From positions 6,826,501 through 6,890,500 of the forward strand of contig NZ_JAPEMI010000001.1 of the NCBI RefSeq assembly GCF_026342835.1: a stretch of DNA of 64,000 nucleotides, read 5' to 3'. Position numbers and translations under genes: made by a program. Positions 1 to 8,572 of the stretch are shown piece by piece. Origin of the DNA: Streptomyces sp. NBC_00154 (lineage in GTDB: Bacteria > Actinomycetota > Actinomycetes > Streptomycetales > Streptomycetaceae). The number at the start of each line of letters is the position of its first letter. Positions within the stretch are counted from its first letter, which is position 1. The notes below the pieces were generated by a model. It did no database searches, was not told the origin of the DNA, and was given only the letters and a program-made list of their open reading frames with translations.

Positions 1-108
1 TGCCGTCCCCACTGCCCCTGCTGCGACAGCCGGCCCCGCCGGCAGCAGTACGAGCGGCAGCCCGGCTGCCAGCAGCCGGGACCTCCGCCTCGCGGATGCT
101 CTGGTCAT
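1..108 (-). CDS. Secreted protein, N-terminal fragment (cut by window edge)
   Basis: Only the first 36 codons are inside the window, read leftwards from an ATG at 108. They encode a typical Sec signal peptide: a basic start (MTRASARRRSR), a hydrophobic core (LLAAGLPLVLLPAG) and an AVAA-type cleavage region. A GGAAGAG ribosome binding site lies a few bases upstream, which supports this start. The mature part lies outside the window, so no function can be given. The neighbouring LuxR-type regulator and split protease are on the same strand. Confidence 0.6.
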   Translation of the reverse strand, partial: MTRASARRRSRLLAAGLPLVLLPAGPAVAAGAVGTA

Positions 109-156
109 GGATGTCTCTCTTCCGCGCACCCGGCGAACGGTTGGTTCCGGGCGCTG

Positions 157-171
157 CGAAGAGTTTCTTCG
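157..171. promoter_or_regulatory. Short perfect inverted repeat upstream of the secreted-protein gene
   Basis: CGAAGA-GTT-TCTTCG is a perfect 6-bp palindrome with a 3-bp spacer. It lies about 50 bases upstream of the ATG at 108, between that gene and the regulator ending at 260. An operator is possible, for example for the neighbouring LuxR-type regulator, but nothing else supports this. Confidence 0.25.
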
Positions 172-259
172 GCGATAACTCGCTTGTCGTCGTTCCGACT
201 TGGCGGTTACCTGCCGTGGCGGAGACTCGTCAGCGCCGGACGCGGGGCACGCACTCGCC

Positions 260-1204
260 CTACGCCCAGCCGTGATGCCGGGCGTACCAGCCGAGTTGGA
301 TGCGGGTGGTCGCCCCGGCCTGGACCATCAGCCCCTGGATGCGCCGCTGCACGGTGCGTGCCGACATGTCCACCTGCGCGGCCACCGCGTGATCGGTGAG
401 ACCGGCGAGCAGAAGACGCAGTATGCGGGTGTCGAGGACGTCGATCCCGTGGTGCGGTTCGCCGTAGGGGCGGGCTCGTTCCCAGACGGCGTCGAAGAGT
501 GCCTGGGCGACGTTGGCGAGGCCGCCACGCAGCACGAGACTGGGGTCGACCTCGCTGCCGGAGCCGTGCATCGGCAGCATCGCCACCTCGCCGTCGCAGA
601 CGATGAGCTTGAGCGGCACGCCGTCGACCGTCCGGATCCGCATGCCCCGGTCGAGCGATTCGTCCACGTTGTCGGCCGCGCGCGGTTCACCCAGGAACGA
701 CTGGTCGATGACGGCACGCACCAGCAGGCCGCGCGACAGCACGGTCGGTTCCTCGGTGCTCTCCGGGCCGACCACCTGGACGTCGCCGGTGACGAACGTG
801 TCGATGGCGTGCCGTGAGGAGAGCTGGAGCTGGAGGTAGCGCCGGCGTACGGCATCCCGGCCCTCGACGACCTCGACCAGATCACGCTGTGCGCGTCCCA
901 TGGACCCGGTCCGGTAGGTCTCGACCAGCTCGGCGAGCGCGAGTTCGGCACGGTGGAGGCGGATGCGGCGCTCGGTCAGTTCCGTGCCGAGCGCGACCGA
1001 CGGCGGCGCGGCCACATAATGGCCGCTACCGGGCTGCCTGTCGACCAGGGCGCGAGCCGCGAGCGAGTGCAATGCCTCCGCAACTTCCGCGTCCGGGACG
1101 GCGGCCGCCGCGGCGACTTCGGCGAGCGAGGCCGAGGGCCGTCCGATCAGCACCCTGTATACGGCTTCCTCGCAGGCGCCGAGCCCGAGATCTTCCAGTG
1201 CCAA
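260..1204 (-). CDS. LuxR-type helix-turn-helix transcriptional regulator with TrmB-like N-terminus
   Basis: The last ~60 residues form a LuxR/GerE-type DNA-binding domain (LLLAGLTDHAVAAQVDMSARTVQRRI). The N-terminal ~80 residues look like a winged-helix TrmB-like module (EDLGLGACEEAVYRVLIGRP, then SLAARALVDR). The middle part resembles the phospholipase D-like sensor region of a streptomycete family often found beside secreted peptidase genes. The reading frame is open to an ATG at 1342, but that extension is low-complexity. I chose the TTG at 1204 because GGAGG lies 6 bases upstream; a GTG at 1210 is the alternative, though the same GGAGG is too close to it. The gene lies just downstream of the disrupted protease gene on the same strand, so it may have controlled that protease (inference). 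Confidence 0.75.
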   Translation of the reverse strand: MALEDLGLGACEEAVYRVLIGRPSASLAEVAAAAAVPDAEVAEALHSLAARALVDRQPGSGHYVAAPPSVALGTELTERRIRLHRAELALAELVETYRTGSMGRAQRDLVEVVEGRDAVRRRYLQLQLSSRHAIDTFVTGDVQVVGPESTEEPTVLSRGLLVRAVIDQSFLGEPRAADNVDESLDRGMRIRTVDGVPLKLIVCDGEVAMLPMHGSGSEVDPSLVLRGGLANVAQALFDAVWERARPYGEPHHGIDVLDTRILRLLLAGLTDHAVAAQVDMSARTVQRRIQGLMVQAGATTRIQLGWYARHHGWA

Positions 1205-1384
1205 AGCCACCCTCCGGTCCGTGCGTACCGCCGGATTCTTGCAGTTCGGCAGGGCACACCTGACTGCGGGGGCCCGGGCGGTGCCACCGGCGCACGTGGA
1301 AACGGCGGCGGCCGGTGGGCCCGCCCGGGCGGACAGGTCCACCGGCCGTTCGACGAGCCGTTGCGACGTGGGTCGCTGGTGCGG

Positions 1385-3647
1385 TCAGCGGACCAGGGTG
1401 ACCTCCGGGGAGGTCCAGATCTGGGTGCCCGGTGACTTCTGCGGGTCGCCGAGCGCCTTGTCGAAGACGAGGCGCAGCCGGTACGTACCGGCGGGCGCCG
1501 GCGTGCCGTCGGCACGCATGGCGTCCCAGCTGTAGAACGCCACCCCCGTGCCGGCGCCGGAATTGCGGGTCACCCACGACGCGTCGTACGGGGTGTCGAT
1601 CACCTTGTCACGCGTGTCGAGGACCTGGAGCCGCATCCGCTCCAGGAGCGGGAAGCCGTGGGACAGCATGACCCAGGCCTTGTCGTTGGCCGTGGACGTG
1701 TCGGTCAGGTCGACGGTGGTGGGTACGTTCTTGCCGAAGGTGTAGTAGCCGGGACGCAGCGCCGGGTTGTCCAGCGTCTTGTTGATCGAGGTGAAGGTGG
1801 GGTTGATCGCCGACACCGCGTCGAAGTCTCCTGCCATGCCCAGATACGGCACCCGGATCTCCGGGGCCGCCGAGCCGGACCGGGTGAGCTCCACCCAGCC
1901 ACCGAACAGGGTCCCTTCGGTGACGCCTTGGGGCTGCCTGATGTGCACGGTGACGGTACGGCTGCCGTGTGCGGCCACGGTGATCCTGTCCCGGCCGTCG
2001 ACCTCGGCGTCGCCGGTGGCATCGGTGGGCTGCCACTCACTGGTGTACGGCGGGGCCGCGGAGACGGCGGCGCTCTGCCCGACCCGGTAGGTCACCGGAC
2101 GGGAAGCCGGATTGTGGACCGTGATCCGGCGGGTCCGCTGCCGGCCCTCGAGGTCGCCCAGGGCCAGCTCGGACGGCGTGGCCCTCACGGTGTCGCCGGA
2201 GACCGACGCCAGTGCGGCGACCGCGTCGATCCGGCCCGCGCCCTGCTGGGCGACCGGCTGACGGCCGCGCAGGTGGTCACCGGTCATGGCGAGCGGAGTG
2301 GCCGTGTTCTGCAGCGCGGTCTGCACCTGGGCCGGGGTGAGGTCCGGCCGGGCCTGGAGCAGCAGGGCGACCACTCCAGCGACATGCGGGGACGCCATCG
2401 AGGTACCGGACATGACGCCGTACCAGTCCTGGGCCGGGGGAAGCGCGGACAGGATGTACCCGCCGGGAGCGGCGACGTCCGGCTTGAACTCCAGCTCATT
2501 GCCCGGGCCCCAGGAGGAGCCGGCATCCATCAGCCCGGCGGCGTCGGCGGTCATCGGCGCACCTGCGTACGCACCCCAGGTGAGCTCCGTGCCGACCGGC
2601 GCGGCCTTGATGCGCTCGGCGTCCCGCGCGCGGATCCCCACCACGGGGATGCCGATGGTGCCGCAGCAGGGGGAGAACGGCATCGCGTCCGGATCGGTGC
2701 CCGACGGGTTGTAGTGGACCGCGGCGACCGCACCCGCAGCCTCAGCGGTGCGGGCCAGGTCCATCACCCGGCAGTTGAACACGTCGGTACCGGTGTACGG
2801 GGCGAACAGTGCGATCTTGCCTTCGAGGCTGCCGGCGGGCAGCAAGTCGCAGCTGGACGGAATGACGGTCACCGGGTGCCCGCCGGTCGAGGGAGCGGCC
2901 GGGGCCCGACCGGAGTCCAGGTACGGAACGGGAGCGGTGGAGCCGTCGTCGAGTGTGAACGCGAGGAACGGGTAGCGGCTGCTGTAGGTGCTGCCGACCG
3001 CGATGGCCCCGTCCGCGACCGCGGGTGCCGCGGCGTTGAAGGGACCGGCGTAGCTGTTCCCGTTGGCCACGACCGTGGGTACGCCGGAGTCCACCAGGTG
3101 GTCGACGGCAAGCGAGAGCACGCTGCTGCTGCGGTTGCCGGTCGCGCCGAGGCTCATGTTGACGACGTCCACGCCGTCGGCGGCGGCCCGGTCGAGCGCG
3201 GCCAGGATGATGGCGTCGGTCGGCGTGTTCTTCGTACCGAACACCCGGTAGGAGCGCAGCGTGGCTTCCGGGGCGACGCCCTCGATGTGCGCGTCGTCCC
3301 CGGCGACGATGCCTGCGACGTGGGTGCCGTGCCCGGCTGCCGGGCCGAACCTGTCGTCGTACGGGTCGGCGTCCTCGTCCGCGAAGTCGTAGCCGCCGAC
3401 CACCTTCGCGTTGGGGAAGCCCCCGCCGCCGAGCGCCGGATGGTCGTACGCGATGCCGCTGTCGATGATGCCGACGGTGACACTCTTGCCCGTGAAGCCT
3501 TGGCGATGGGCCTGCGGGACGCCGGTGAGATCCGTGACGGTGACGATCTCCCGGCCGGAGGGGGCCCCGTCGGCGGACCGTGCGTCACGGCCCGCCCGGT
3601 CCACGGCCTTTTTCAGGACGTCCTCGGACACCGGGGTGGGTTTTTCG
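1385..3647 (-). pseudogene. Subtilisin-like (S8) protease, 3' part of gene split by insertion sequence
   Basis: This is the catalytic and C-terminal part of a secreted subtilase. Joined in frame to 5071-5441 (one target-site copy removed) it gives an 877-residue protein. On that numbering the triad is Asp186 (GIIDSGIAYDHP), His230 (GHGTHVAG) and Ser540 (GTSMASPHVAG). A protease-associated domain is inserted before the Ser motif (CDLLPAGSLEGKIALF), and a Fn3-like C-terminal region follows. The insertion falls just after the inhibitor-I9 prodomain, separating it and the signal peptide from the catalytic domain. A frame reading out of the element can still start the catalytic part, but without export signal or folding chaperone it is unlikely to be active. 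Confidence 0.9.
3640..3647. repeat. Target-site duplication, left copy
   Basis: GTTTTTCG directly abuts the left end of the insertion sequence and is repeated exactly at 5063-5070. An 8-bp duplication is what ISL3-family elements normally make. Confidence 0.95.
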
Positions 3648-5062
3648 GGCTCTCCTGTCGCTTCCGTGGGTCGCTGACCAGGGCTGATACGCAGAACACG
3701 CCGTAGCCCGGCTACGTTTCGACTTGCGACAGTACGAAACGGAAGAACCTGGATACGGCGTGCGATCTGCAAGCATATGGACTCGGCTGCTCGGAGTCGA
3801 ACACACGGTGGTCGCGTCGGTCGAGGCCGAGGAGGGCAACGGCGCGGAGGCGGGCCCCTGGGATGTGGTGATCGTGGCCCATGCCCGCCCGGCGAAGAGG
3901 CGGCGGCAGCGGTGCGGGGTCTGCGGTCGCCGGTGCGCCCGGTTCGACAACGGCGAGGGCCGCCGGCGCTGGCGTGCCCTGGACCTGGGGGTGGTCCGGG
4001 CGTTCATCGAGGCCGACGCGCCGCGGGTGTCCTGTCCCGAGCACGGTGTGGTCGTCGCCCACGTGCCCTGGGCCCGCCACGGTGCCGGGCACACCCTGGC
4101 CTTCGACGACACGGTGGCCTGGCTGGCCACGCACTGCTCGAAGACCACGGTGGTCCAACTGCTGAGGATCGGCTGGCGCACGGTCGGCGGCATCTGCGCC
4201 CGCGTGTGGTCGGACGTCGAACAGCGCGTGGACCTGCTCGCGGGCCTTACCCGGATCGGCATCGACGAGATCTCCTACAAGCGGCACCACAAGTACCTGA
4301 CCGTGGTGGTCGACCACGACAGCGGCCGGCTCGTGTGGGCGGCGGCCGGCCGGGACAAGGAGACACTGCGGTCCTTCTTCGACCTGCTCGGACCTGAACG
4401 CTCCGCGAAGATCACCCACGTGTCCGCGGATGCCGCCGACTGGATCGCGAAGGTAGTCGCCGAGCGCTGCCCGCAGGCGGTGCGGGTGATGGACCCGTTC
4501 CACGTCGTGCAGTGGGCCACCGACGCCCTGGACACCGTGCGCCGCGAGGTCTGGAACGCCGAGCGCGGCGGCAAGGGCCGCGCCACCCCGGGCTCGAAGT
4601 CACTGAAGAAGGCCCGCTGGGCCCTGTGGAAACGCCCTGAGGACCTCACCGAACACCAGCGCGCGCAACTGGAGTTCATCGCGAAAGCCCACCCCGTCCT
4701 GCACCGCGCATACCTGCTCAAGGAGGGCCTTCGCCTGGCGTTGAAATCCGGCCCCGACACCCCCGAGGCCCTCCTCGACTGGGTGTCTTGGGCCCGCCGC
4801 TCCCGACTGGAGCCCTTCGTCAAGCTGCAACGGGCCATCGTCAAGCACTGGGACGCCATCACGGCGGCAGCCGAGCACTCCATGAGCAACGGGATCGTGG
4901 AGAGCATGAACACCAAGATCCGCCTGATCACCCGCATGGCCTTCGGCTTCAAGGACCCCGCAGCGCTCATCGCACTGACCATGCTCAGCCTCGGCGGCCA
5001 CCGACCCCACCTACCAGGGCGTCAAGCTGCATGAACCTACCCACGGAAGCGACAGGAGAGCC
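3648..5062 (+). mobile_element. Intact ISL3-family insertion sequence, 1415 bp
   Basis: The element is bounded by perfect 24-bp terminal inverted repeats at 3648-3671 (starting GGCTCTCCTGTCG) and 5039-5062 (ending CGACAGGAGAGCC), flanked by the 8-bp duplication GTTTTTCG. It contains one full-length transposase gene in the plus direction. The perfect ends, intact transposase and identical target duplications all suggest a recent insertion. Removing the element plus one duplication restores an uninterrupted S8 protease frame (GAG ATG CCC GAA AAA CCC ACC). Confidence 0.95.
3760..5034 (+). CDS. ISL3-family transposase
   Basis: This 424-residue DDE transposase moves the surrounding element. It has the N-terminal zinc-finger/HTH region of ISL3 proteins (CGVCGRRC, then a downstream Cys-x3-His) and the catalytic Asp-Asp-Glu pattern in GIDEISYKRHHKYL, VMDPFHVVQWA and SNGIVESMNTKIRLI. 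The length is normal for the family and no frameshift is seen. I chose the GTG at 3760 because ISL3 proteins usually begin close to the WxRLLGxE motif; a TTG at 3724 would add 12 residues. No strong ribosome binding site precedes either. An imperfect palindrome (GTTTCG...CGAAAC) lies between the left repeat and the gene and may be part of its promoter. Confidence 0.93.
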   Translation: MRSASIWTRLLGVEHTVVASVEAEEGNGAEAGPWDVVIVAHARPAKRRRQRCGVCGRRCARFDNGEGRRRWRALDLGVVRAFIEADAPRVSCPEHGVVVAHVPWARHGAGHTLAFDDTVAWLATHCSKTTVVQLLRIGWRTVGGICARVWSDVEQRVDLLAGLTRIGIDEISYKRHHKYLTVVVDHDSGRLVWAAAGRDKETLRSFFDLLGPERSAKITHVSADAADWIAKVVAERCPQAVRVMDPFHVVQWATDALDTVRREVWNAERGGKGRATPGSKSLKKARWALWKRPEDLTEHQRAQLEFIAKAHPVLHRAYLLKEGLRLALKSGPDTPEALLDWVSWARRSRLEPFVKLQRAIVKHWDAITAAAEHSMSNGIVESMNTKIRLITRMAFGFKDPAALIALTMLSLGGHRPHLPGRQAA

Positions 5063-5070
5063 GTTTTTCG
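5063..5070. repeat. Target-site duplication, right copy
   Basis: This is the second copy of GTTTTTCG, directly following the right terminal inverted repeat. Confidence 0.95.
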
Positions 5071-5441
5071 GGCATCTCGTACGTCACGGGCTCGGTGACC
5101 TGGGCCACGCCCGGGAGTGCGGCCAGCCGGTCGGCCTGTCCCGCAGGCACTTTGACGAGGAGACCGTTGACGACATTGCGGTACCGGCGTTGTACGGACA
5201 CCGTGATGCCCGACTCGTGCGCGGCGCCGATCAGTTGCTGCTGCGCATCGGAGACGGTACGGCGGGCCGCTGCCCGGTCCTGGGGAGCTGCCTCCTGCGC
5301 GGCCGGGGCGTTGTCGAGCGTGACGATGCGCGTCACCGACGGCCCGGACGGTTCGCCGGAGTCCGCGTGCGCCAGGTCACCGGGCAGGACGAGCGAGACG
5401 AGGAGCAGCGCGGACGCTGCGGATATCGAGTGTCTGTACAC
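5071..5441 (-). pseudogene. Subtilisin-like (S8) protease, 5' part (signal peptide and I9 prodomain)
   Basis: A GTG at 5441 starts a signal peptide (MYRHSISAASALLLVSLVLP) followed by an inhibitor-I9-type prodomain (IVTLDNAPA near the start, VVNGLLVKVPAGQADRLAALPGV-like text ending at the TYEMPEK junction). In its present form the reading frame runs a few codons into the insertion sequence and stops. The truncated product would be an exported 134-residue prodomain-like peptide. Together with 1385-3647 this is one broken gene. No convincing ribosome binding site is visible at the GTG. Confidence 0.88.
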
Positions 5442-5575
5442 GACGGTCGATCAAATGCGAACGGCAACGGAAGGGCAACGGTGACCGGCTGTCGTGTTTC
5501 CGCCATGGCGAAGACTCGACGTTCCACCGCGGGTCCCGGGCATGCGATCGCGCCCCGCACCTGGGCTGCCGTGGT

Positions 5576-5821
5576 CAGCGTTCGTAGGCGCCGGTCGGGC
5601 GGCCTCTGGCGACGACCGGGGCGGTGACGGAGGCGAGCAGGGCACGGGGCCTCGCCCGGTCGGCGGTGCCGGACACGCTTTCCGCCGGAGAGGGCGAACA
5701 ACTGGTACCAGTAGGAGGCCTGCGGGACCATCAGGAACTTCAGCAGCGTTGGCCTCGGCACCCCGCATGCCTCGTCGAGAGCCATCGCGCAGTCCAACTG
5801 CTCGGCGGCCGAGGCCGGCAT
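5576..5821 (-). pseudogene. Frameshifted gene remnant of unknown family
   Basis: The 410-base gap between the protease start and the CoA-transferase contains a stretch with coding-like codon use. One frame reads from an ATG at 5821 through ALDEACGVPRPTLLKFLMVP and QASYWYQLFALSGGK. Strong third-position G/C bias then moves to another frame, which continues GTADRARPRALLASV to a TGA at 5576-5578. A single frameshift near 5695 would join the two into about 80 residues. I do not recognise the family. It could also be two chance frames, so confidence is low. Nothing else was seen in this gap. Confidence 0.3.
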
Positions 5822-5851
5822 CCACCATGGCGCGCAGCCTTCCCAGTGACG

Positions 5852-7036
5852 TCAGACCGCGCCTTCGGCGCGCAGGGCGGTGATGGCGGTCTCGTCGTAG
5901 CCGAGCCCGCGCAGCACGCTGTCCGTGTGCTCGCCCACGGCGGGAACAGGGTCCATGCGGGGGTTCAGCCCGCTGGGGGTGGCGGGCGGCAGCAGGGCCT
6001 TGATCGCGCCACCCGGAGTCGACACGTCCCGCCAGCGGTCACGGCCGGACAGGACCGGGTGATTCCAGTACTCCTCGACCGAATTGAGCCGCGCGTTGGC
6101 GACCTTCGCGTCGTCGAGGAGCTTCACCGCGGCGGCTGCGTCCAGCTCGGCGAAGCGCGCGGCGACGATCGCGTTGAGTTCGTCGCGGCGGGCCACCCGC
6201 GCCGAGTTCCGGTGGAACCGTGGGTCGCCGGCGAGGGAGGCGTCGCCGAGGAAGACCTCGCAGAAGGACGCCCATTCGCGTTCGTTCTGGATGGCGAGCA
6301 GCACGGTCCTGCCGTCCGCCGCGCTGTACGGTCCGTACGGGGCGATCGTCGCGTGCTGGGCGCCGACGCGTGCGGGCTGCGTGCCCGAGTACGCCGTGTA
6401 GTACGCGGGGGAGCCCACCCACTCCGAGAGCGCCTCGAAGAGCGACACCTCCACGGAGCGGGCCCGGCCCGTCGTCCGCCGTTCGTAGAGTGCGGTGAGG
6501 ATGCCCGAGTACGCGTACATGCCCGCTGCGATGTCGGCGATCGAGATGCCCACCTTGGCGGGCTCTTCGGGCGAGCCGGTCAGCGACACCACACCTGTCT
6601 CGCACTGCACCAGCAGGTCGTACGCCTTGCGGTCCGCCCAGGGGCCGGTGTTGCCGTACCCGGAGATGTCACAGACGACGATGGAGGGGTAGCGCTCGCT
6701 CAGCTCATCGGCTCCCAGGCCGAGTCGGCGCGCCGCGCCCGGGGCGAGGTTCTGCACGAAGACGTCGGCCTCGGCGAGCAGCCGCTCCAGGACCTCGCGG
6801 CCCGCGGGCGTCTTGATGTCGAGTGTCAGCGACTCCTTCGACCGGTTCAGCCACACGAAGTAGCTGGACTGGCCGTGCACGGACTCGTCGTAGCCCCGGG
6901 CGAAGTCGCCGGGACCCGGGCGTTCGACCTTGATGACTCTGGCCCCCAGGTCGGCGAGCTGGCGGGTGGCGAAGGGCGCGGCGACGGCCTGCTCCAGGCT
7001 GACGACAGTGATTCCTTCGAGGGGGAGAGGGCTCAT
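5852..7036 (-). CDS. CaiB/BaiF-family (class III) CoA-transferase
   Basis: This 394-residue cytoplasmic protein transfers CoA between an acyl-CoA donor and a free acid; the substrates cannot be read from sequence. It has the family N-terminus (LEGITVVSLEQAVAAPFATR), the GARVIKVERPGPGD motif, the LNRSKESLTLDIK stretch and the region with the catalytic aspartate (RKAYDLLVQCETG). Length is normal for the family. Its ATG overlaps the stop of the upstream MmgE/PrpD remnant in an ATGA arrangement, so the two were once translationally coupled. That remnant has lost its 5' end, so the CoA-transferase may have lost its original promoter. Confidence 0.9.
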   Translation of the reverse strand: MSPLPLEGITVVSLEQAVAAPFATRQLADLGARVIKVERPGPGDFARGYDESVHGQSSYFVWLNRSKESLTLDIKTPAGREVLERLLAEADVFVQNLAPGAARRLGLGADELSERYPSIVVCDISGYGNTGPWADRKAYDLLVQCETGVVSLTGSPEEPAKVGISIADIAAGMYAYSGILTALYERRTTGRARSVEVSLFEALSEWVGSPAYYTAYSGTQPARVGAQHATIAPYGPYSAADGRTVLLAIQNEREWASFCEVFLGDASLAGDPRFHRNSARVARRDELNAIVAARFAELDAAAAVKLLDDAKVANARLNSVEEYWNHPVLSGRDRWRDVSTPGGAIKALLPPATPSGLNPRMDPVPAVGEHTDSVLRGLGYDETAITALRAEGAV

Positions 7037-7310
7037 GCGTGCTCCTTCGGACGGTGTACGGGGAAAGTGTCGCGCATGAGATGTGCGGCACCCTTCCAGT
7101 CGAGGCCGACGAGACGAGCCGTCCGGGTTACGCCTGCCGCGCAGTCGGCGAACTTGGTGGCGAACTCCTTTTCAGTGCACGGGAGTTCGTGGAAACCGGG
7201 CGGCAGCGCGAGGGCGGCGCCGAGTTCCGTTCCGTCGCCGATCGTGATCTCGACGGAGGTATCTCCGGTCAGCAGCCCGGAGCCTTCGGGGGTCCGCACG
7301 GTCTCCACCA
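7033..7310 (-). pseudogene. MmgE/PrpD-family protein, 3' remnant
   Basis: The last ~90 codons encode the conserved C-terminus of the MmgE/PrpD (2-methylcitrate dehydratase-like) family: a VEITIGDGTELGAALALPPG strand pair followed by LPCTEKEFATKFADC. Upstream of about 7310 the similarity stops and the frame reads through unrelated sequence, so roughly three quarters of the gene is missing. The stop codon overlaps the CoA-transferase start, which shows the original operon order. The break coincides with the start of a TetR remnant on the other strand, which points to a deletion or recombination junction. Confidence 0.65.
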
Positions 7311-7311
7311 G

Positions 7312-7488
7312 ACCGAGTACCCCGATAACGCGCGCCGTGCGGTGATCGCCATGTGCAATGCCATCGCGCAGTGGTACGGGCCCGACGGGCCCGTCACCGA
7401 GGACGAACTCGTCGAGCGCTACGTCTCGCCGGCGCCGGCCGTCGTCGAGTACCGGCCGCGTGCGCCAAGGCGCCCCGTGCGCGCCTGA
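7312..7488 (+). pseudogene. TetR-family regulator, 3' remnant
   Basis: The frame ending at 7488 encodes text typical of the C-terminal ligand domain of TetR proteins, ARRAVIAMCNAIAQWYGPDG followed by PVTEDELVERYVSPA. The helix-turn-helix part is absent. Upstream of about 7312 the sequence belongs to the antisense MmgE/PrpD remnant. A hairpin terminator follows at 7507. It looks like the tail of a regulator gene left after a deletion. Confidence 0.55.
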
Positions 7489-7506
7489 CGATGAGGTGTG
7501 ATGCGT

Positions 7507-7540
7507 GAGCCCCGGCCTCGATGAGCGGTCGGGGCTCTTT
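7507..7540 (+). terminator. Hairpin terminator after the TetR remnant
   Basis: GAGCCCCG and CGGGGCTC form a perfect 8-bp stem around a 15-base loop, followed by TTT. Between this hairpin and the hydrolase gene at 7814 I see no further gene; frames there lack coding-like codon use. Confidence 0.65.
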
Positions 7541-7813
7541 GGCCACACACCGCCTCGGAGACGTAGCTGTCCGCCTGTGCGGACAGTCGCCCCGAGCGAT
7601 GTCACCTTGTGTCGCCCGAACGGGCCACCCGGGTTGCGGTCGCGGCAAGGGCTGCTACGGGCGCGGCGCCGCGGACTGCGAGGGCGACACAGTCGTGCAC
7701 CTCACCGCACTCCGACTGGCCCTGCGCCGTGTGCGGTGGCGGACGTCAGGTGGCCCGCCTAGCGTGACCGATGGCAGCAGAGAGCCGGAGACAGAGGAAG
7801 GGTGCGAAACCCC

Positions 7814-8500
7814 ATGGCCGACAAGCCCGCCATCGTCCTGGTCCACGGCTTCTGGGGTGGCGCCGCCCACTGGGGCAAGGTCATCACCGAGCTGCACAGG
7901 CGAGGCTTCAACTCCCTGCACGCGGTGGAGAACCCGCTGACCTCGCTGGTCGACGACGCCGCACGCACGCGGAAGATGGTCCAGCAGATCGACGGACCGG
8001 TGGTGCTGGTGGGCCACTCCTACGGCGGAGCGGTCATCACGGAGGCCGGGGACCTGCCCAACGTGGCTGGGCTGGTCTACATCGCCGCATTCGCCCCGGA
8101 CGCGGGGGAGAGCCCCGGTCGGATCAGCGAGGAGACGCCTCCGGCCGGGATGGAGAACCTGGCCCCGGATTCCGACGGCTACCTCTGGATCAAGCAGGAC
8201 AAGTTCCACGAGAGCTTCGCCCAGGACCTGCCCGCCGACGAGGCGCTGGTCATGGCGGTGACCCAGAAGGCACCGCTTGCATCGACATTCGGCGACACCA
8301 TCACCACCCCGGCCTGGCGCGCAAAGCCTTCCTGGTACCAGGTCTCCACGGCGGACCGCATGATCCACCCGGACAACGAACGCCGCATGGCACAGCGCAT
8401 GAACCCGCGCAGGATCATTGAACTGGACGCAAGCCATGCTTCTTTGGCCTCCCGGCCCGGCCCGGTCACCGACCTGATCCAGGAAGCGGCCGGCGTCTGA
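7814..8500 (+). CDS. Alpha/beta-hydrolase fold protein
   Basis: The 228-residue product has the alpha/beta-hydrolase layout: an oxyanion-hole motif near the N-terminus (IVLVHGFWGG), the nucleophile elbow GHSYGG with catalytic Ser, and a C-terminal His region (LDASHASLASRPG). No signal peptide is present, so it should be cytoplasmic. It belongs to the group of small esterase-like hydrolases common in actinobacteria; the substrate is unknown. ATG at 7814 is chosen because the family starts directly before AIVLVHG; a GTG at 7802 lies four bases after GAGG and is the alternative. A bidirectional hairpin separates it from convergent etfA. Confidence 0.85.
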   Translation: MADKPAIVLVHGFWGGAAHWGKVITELHRRGFNSLHAVENPLTSLVDDAARTRKMVQQIDGPVVLVGHSYGGAVITEAGDLPNVAGLVYIAAFAPDAGESPGRISEETPPAGMENLAPDSDGYLWIKQDKFHESFAQDLPADEALVMAVTQKAPLASTFGDTITTPAWRAKPSWYQVSTADRMIHPDNERRMAQRMNPRRIIELDASHASLASRPGPVTDLIQEAAGV

Positions 8501-8527
8501 CTGCGGCCGACGGCCGTACGGAAGCGC

Positions 8528-8563
8528 CTGGCCGCGGGAGCCGTGAAGTGCGCCCGCGGCCAG
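8528..8563. terminator. Bidirectional hairpin between hydrolase and etfA
   Basis: CTGGCCGCGGG and CCCGCGGCCAG make a perfect 11-bp G+C stem with a 14-base loop in the gap between two convergent genes. There is no T-run, which is usual for streptomycete terminators. Confidence 0.65.
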
Positions 8564-8572
8564 TTCGACAGG

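Noticed and set aside
1658..3706. 682-codon plus-strand open frame
   Set aside because: It is exactly antisense to the S8 protease, which has clear catalytic motifs. Long antisense frames are expected at this G+C content, and this one has a Gly/Arg/Val-rich, motif-free translation.
7033..7605. Intact 190-residue protein upstream of the CoA-transferase
   Set aside because: Only the last ~90 residues match a family (MmgE/PrpD); the earlier part is read through antisense TetR remnant and a terminator.
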